64,000 nucleotides of DNA, taken from positions 1-64,000 of the forward strand of contig CACXKA010000014.1 of NCBI GenBank assembly GCA_902768125.1, given 5' to 3'. This DNA is from an uncultured Bacteroidales bacterium (GTDB taxonomy: Bacteria; Bacteroidota; Bacteroidia; Bacteroidales; Bacteroidaceae). A program made the translations under genes and the position numbers. Below, in pieces: positions 61,712 to 64,000 of the stretch (position 1 is the first letter of the stretch; every line of letters starts with the position of its first letter). The notes below the pieces were generated by a model. The model saw nothing but the letters and a program-made list of their open reading frames with translations. It was not told where the DNA came from and did no database searches.

Positions 61712-62386
61712 ATGACCGTCGTTTACGAAGATAATCACATCATCATTGTTTCCAAGACGACGGGCGAAATCGTGCAGGGCGACAAGACCGGCGACAAACC
61801 CCTCAGCGAAACAGTGAAGCAATACATCAAGGAAGCGTACGCCAAACCGGGCGACGTCTTCCTTGGTGTTGTTCATCGTCTTGACCGTCCCGTGTTCGGA
61901 CTCGTCCTGTTTGCCCGTACTTCCAAGGCATTGGCACGACTCAATGCCATGTTTGCAAACGGTGAAGTGAAGAAGAAATACTGGGCGATTGTCAAGGACA
62001 TGCCTCCACAGCCCGCAGGCACCCTCACGCATTGGCTCGTCCGCAACGAGAAGCAAAACAAATCCTACGCCTACGACCGCGAGGTGCCCCACAGCAAGAA
62101 AGCCATCCTTGACTACAAACTCATCGGCAAGTCCGACAACTACTATCTTCTGGAAGTCGATCTCAAGACAGGTCGCCACCACCAAATCCGTTGCCAGCTT
62201 GCCAAACTCGGTTGTCCCATCAAGGGCGACCTCAAATATGGTGCCAAGCGCAGCAACTCCGACGGCAGCATCTCCCTCCTCAGCCGTTCCATGCACTTCA
62301 TCCATCCCGTCAGCAAAAAAGAAATTGCCGTCGAAGCACCACTGCCCGACGACAATCTCTGGAAATCATTCGAGGTTAGACCTTAA
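61712..62386 (+). CDS. RluA/RluD-family RNA pseudouridine synthase
   Basis: Protein of 224 residues, no S4 domain. I chose ATG 61712 (MTVVYEDNHIIIVSKTTGEI); an in-frame ATG at 61646 would translate the repeat arm. The catalytic Asp lies in VVHRLDRPVFGLVLFARTSK. TGRHHQIRCQLAKLGCPIKG, the second signature, is intact. The target RNA position cannot be told from sequence. The right arm of element B lies directly against the start, so initiation may be affected. Confidence 0.9.
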   Translation: MTVVYEDNHIIIVSKTTGEIVQGDKTGDKPLSETVKQYIKEAYAKPGDVFLGVVHRLDRPVFGLVLFARTSKALARLNAMFANGEVKKKYWAIVKDMPPQPAGTLTHWLVRNEKQNKSYAYDREVPHSKKAILDYKLIGKSDNYYLLEVDLKTGRHHQIRCQLAKLGCPIKGDLKYGAKRSNSDGSISLLSRSMHFIHPVSKKEIAVEAPLPDDNLWKSFEVRP

Positions 62387-62585
62387 ACCTTGAACTTTTT
62401 TTCAATCTTTTTTTTGAGATAAAATGAGGGGGGGGATGGAGTCCACTTGGCACTCTCTGGTAGTCCGCTTGGCTCGGACTCCCCTTCCGCTTACTCCGGA
62501 CTCCGAAATGGGCAGTGTCTACGTTCTTAGGAAAAGAGTCAACCGCTCCAGTGAAAGGAGTCAACCTCCAGTAGGAAAAGACAAG

Positions 62586-62798
62586 GTTACTCACTTACTC
62601 ACTTACTCACTTTTGACATTAGCATTTCCGAGTTCCACGAAGCAGAAATTTTTATTATTATATAATATAATAATAAAGTTTATATTTAACTATTCTCTTT
62701 CTTATCCCCACATCATACTATCCCCACACTCCGTTGTCCTACTTATGCATTTTCAAAAACCTAAATGTCAAAAGTGAGTAAGTGAGTAAGTGAGTAAC
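62586..62798. mobile_element. MITE-like element with perfect 35-bp inverted repeats (element C)
   Basis: Bases 62586-62620 and 62764-62798 are exact reverse complements over 35 bases. Each arm is three octamers (TTACTCAC on the left) followed by TTTTGACATT. The 143-base core contains a perfect AT palindrome with 12-bp arms at 62651-62662 and 62666-62677. There is no transposase and no clear target-site duplication. The label mobile is inference from shape. Confidence 0.7.
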
Positions 62799-63150
62799 TT
62801 CTGATGAAAAAACACCGCTTTTATTTTGTATATTGCTCGATTTGTATTAAATTTGAAAATGAAAAGGTACAGGATTGCACAAATACAGGGTACTTTTTTG
62901 ATGGTAAAGCAAAAAAGTGGAGGAAATATTTGGTGAAGATGAAAACTATGAGTGTTTTTGGACGTTTTCGTTATTTTAGAATCCCCTGTTATCTAAAATT
63001 TGATGTAACATCCATTACTTTTCCACACCACTTTCTTTCAGCCATGTAACATTTTTCTTTGCAAATTGTTGTTTTAGAATGATTTAGTTGTTGGATTTTG
63101 ACGACAAAACTTTTCCACACCCTATCCGCTGTCACTTCACGAAAAATGCG

Positions 63151-63158
63151 TAATTTTG
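63151..63158 (+). promoter_or_regulatory. Promoter -7 box before the right-edge gene
   Basis: TAATTTTG at 63151-63158. It lies 28 bases before an ATG at 63187 and 73 bases before the ATG at 63232. No TTTG is seen at the right upstream distance. Confidence 0.6.
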
Positions 63159-63231
63159 CAAGCGAAATGTTAAAAATGCACCTATCATGTAAAAAAAGTG
63201 CCTTTCGGATTATACATTTTTAGTAAAATTA

Positions 63232-64000
63232 ATGACATTGTGCCTGAATGTGTTTGGAATGCAGGCACAAGAGAAACAAATGTTTACGATTGATGGCTAT
63301 GTGGATGAGAACATCACGGATTCTTGCTACAACATCTACATCAGCGATGATTATTTCAAGATTGATGAGGACAGCAAGCCTGTCGCCACTGTTCCAGTAG
63401 TCAACAAACGGTTCACCTATTCCGTCGCTTTGGACAAGATGAAGGCTGGCCGCGTACGCTGCATCTTCCCTGGAGGCGAACTTTGCTCTGCGTGGATTGG
63501 TCTCTTCTTCGTGCCAGGCGAGACGGTGAAACTGACGGTGCACAACGGCTATTTCGAAATGGAAAGACCCTATAGCTACAGGATGAAAATCGCTCGTGCC
63601 GTGGAAGCTGTCAGAAAGGAAACTAAATGGGAATCGCCTCATCTGCCCAAGGTGAAGGGCAAAGTGTGGAAGGATGTAGCGTATGACAAAGACACAAGCG
63701 TGCCCAATTCTATGTATATAAAGGATGTCATTTTCAATGAGGAGGAGACCGTGTGCAGGATTGTGTACAACGAGCACACATATAACATGAACATTTCCAA
63801 AGAGGCATATCTTGAAGATGAAGCAGGCAACCAGTACAAGCTGAAGCGTGCCCTGATGGGAGAAGTGGATGATAACAACAGCCAGGATGTGCGCGTGTTC
63901 GGTGGTTACTACGCCTTCGAGCCATTGCCAAAGGGCGCGAAGTTCTTTTCTTATCATGATGATAAGCAGCACTACCAGATAATAGGCGTTCGCAAGGCAG
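63232..64000 (+). CDS. Secreted protein of unknown function (3' partial)
   Basis: The open frame from ATG 63232 runs past the right edge with more than 256 residues. It begins MTLCLNVFGMQAQEKQMFTI, a short and rather poor signal peptide. The frame is open back to a TAA at 63190-63192, which directly follows an ATG at 63187. If that TAA were a sense codon the protein would begin with a better signal peptide (KKCLSDYTFLVKLMTLCLNV). The body is beta-rich at first (YNIYISDDYFKIDEDSKPVA, SAWIGLFFVPGETVKLTVHN), similar in feel to the N-terminal domains of Bacteroidota thioredoxin-like proteins, but no family is assigned. Confidence 0.65.
   Translation, partial: MTLCLNVFGMQAQEKQMFTIDGYVDENITDSCYNIYISDDYFKIDEDSKPVATVPVVNKRFTYSVALDKMKAGRVRCIFPGGELCSAWIGLFFVPGETVKLTVHNGYFEMERPYSYRMKIARAVEAVRKETKWESPHLPKVKGKVWKDVAYDKDTSVPNSMYIKDVIFNEEETVCRIVYNEHTYNMNISKEAYLEDEAGNQYKLKRALMGEVDDNNSQDVRVFGGYYAFEPLPKGAKFFSYHDDKQHYQIIGVRKA

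Larger units (their letters stand above)
62387..63231 (+). other. 845-base spacer with GC-rich repeats, a 35-bp inverted repeat and a promoter
   Basis: From left to right: a run of eight G (62428-62435), GC-rich text with two direct repeats of GAGTCAACC-type at 62536-62552 and 62558-62572, the large inverted-repeat element (62586-62798), AT-rich sequence without a convincing gene, and a -7 box at 63151-63158. An ATG at 63187 is followed at once by TAA. Confidence 0.8.

Noticed and set aside
62424..62777. Open frame of 117 codons across element C
   Set aside because: It begins at the G8 run and reads through both inverted-repeat arms and the AT core; the product is low-complexity and has no gene-like features.
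62804..63049. Open frame of 81 codons starting MKKHRF
   Set aside because: It lies in AT-rich spacer DNA with no promoter or family match and has no signal peptide. It might be a real small gene, but I cannot support it.

Overview
The window comes from a Bacteroidota chromosome, most likely order Bacteroidales and close to Prevotella. The evidence is the presence of two SusC/SusD pairs, repeated use of the Bacteroidota promoter form (TTTG, about 20 bases, TAnnTTTG) in front of genes, few Shine-Dalgarno sites, a secY-map-infA-rpmJ order without adk, and a Prevotella-type C-terminal tail on a secreted glycosidase. No tRNA, rRNA, CRISPR array, transposase or phage gene was seen.

Layout. (1) 1-13111: the S10/spc/alpha ribosomal superoperon from the middle of rplB to rplQ, closed by a strong terminator. 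Two of its genes are broken as written: rplB by an exact 16-base tandem duplication and rpsE by a deletion of about 50 bases. Both are essential genes, so sequence or assembly error is the first explanation. (2) 13130-33490: a secreted GH43-type glycosidase, a 498-base spacer with a large palindromic repeat, then a seven-gene surface operon: FAS1 (fasciclin) protein, SusC, SusD, FAS1 lipoprotein, FAS1 lipoprotein, SusC, SusD, then a terminator. (3) 33500-42725: a receiver-like/PEP-synthase-like fusion protein, then an ABC exporter and nadK on the minus strand, and the exbB-exbD-tonB-DJ-1-ispD operon. The TonB system could energise the SusC transporters. (4) 42726-62386: a repeat-rich spacer, a small membrane protein, a WYL regulator, a lipoprotein, xseA/xseB, ndk, an M23 peptidase, a DUF1599 protein, a MauE/DoxX-type membrane protein, tpiA, a SPOR protein, folE-dnaG-recG, a DUF3943 barrel protein, radA, a TetR regulator, fabG and an RluD-type pseudouridine synthase. 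(5) 62387-64000: an 845-base spacer with a perfect 35-bp inverted repeat, then a secreted protein that runs off the right edge.

The most unusual signal beyond the genes is a family of short tandem repeats with 7- or 8-base units. They sit in spacers (38209, 39931, 41459, 42955, 58596), inside two housekeeping genes in frame (ABC exporter, radA), and as the arms of hairpin-like elements (43001-43153, 61613-61708, 62586-62798). A second repeat type, a GC-rich palindrome, lies in frame inside recG and in the spacer after ispD. Together they suggest a genome in which small non-coding repeats spread into spacers and into variable loops of proteins. The other candidate for a new system is the double SusCD locus with three FAS1-domain proteins.
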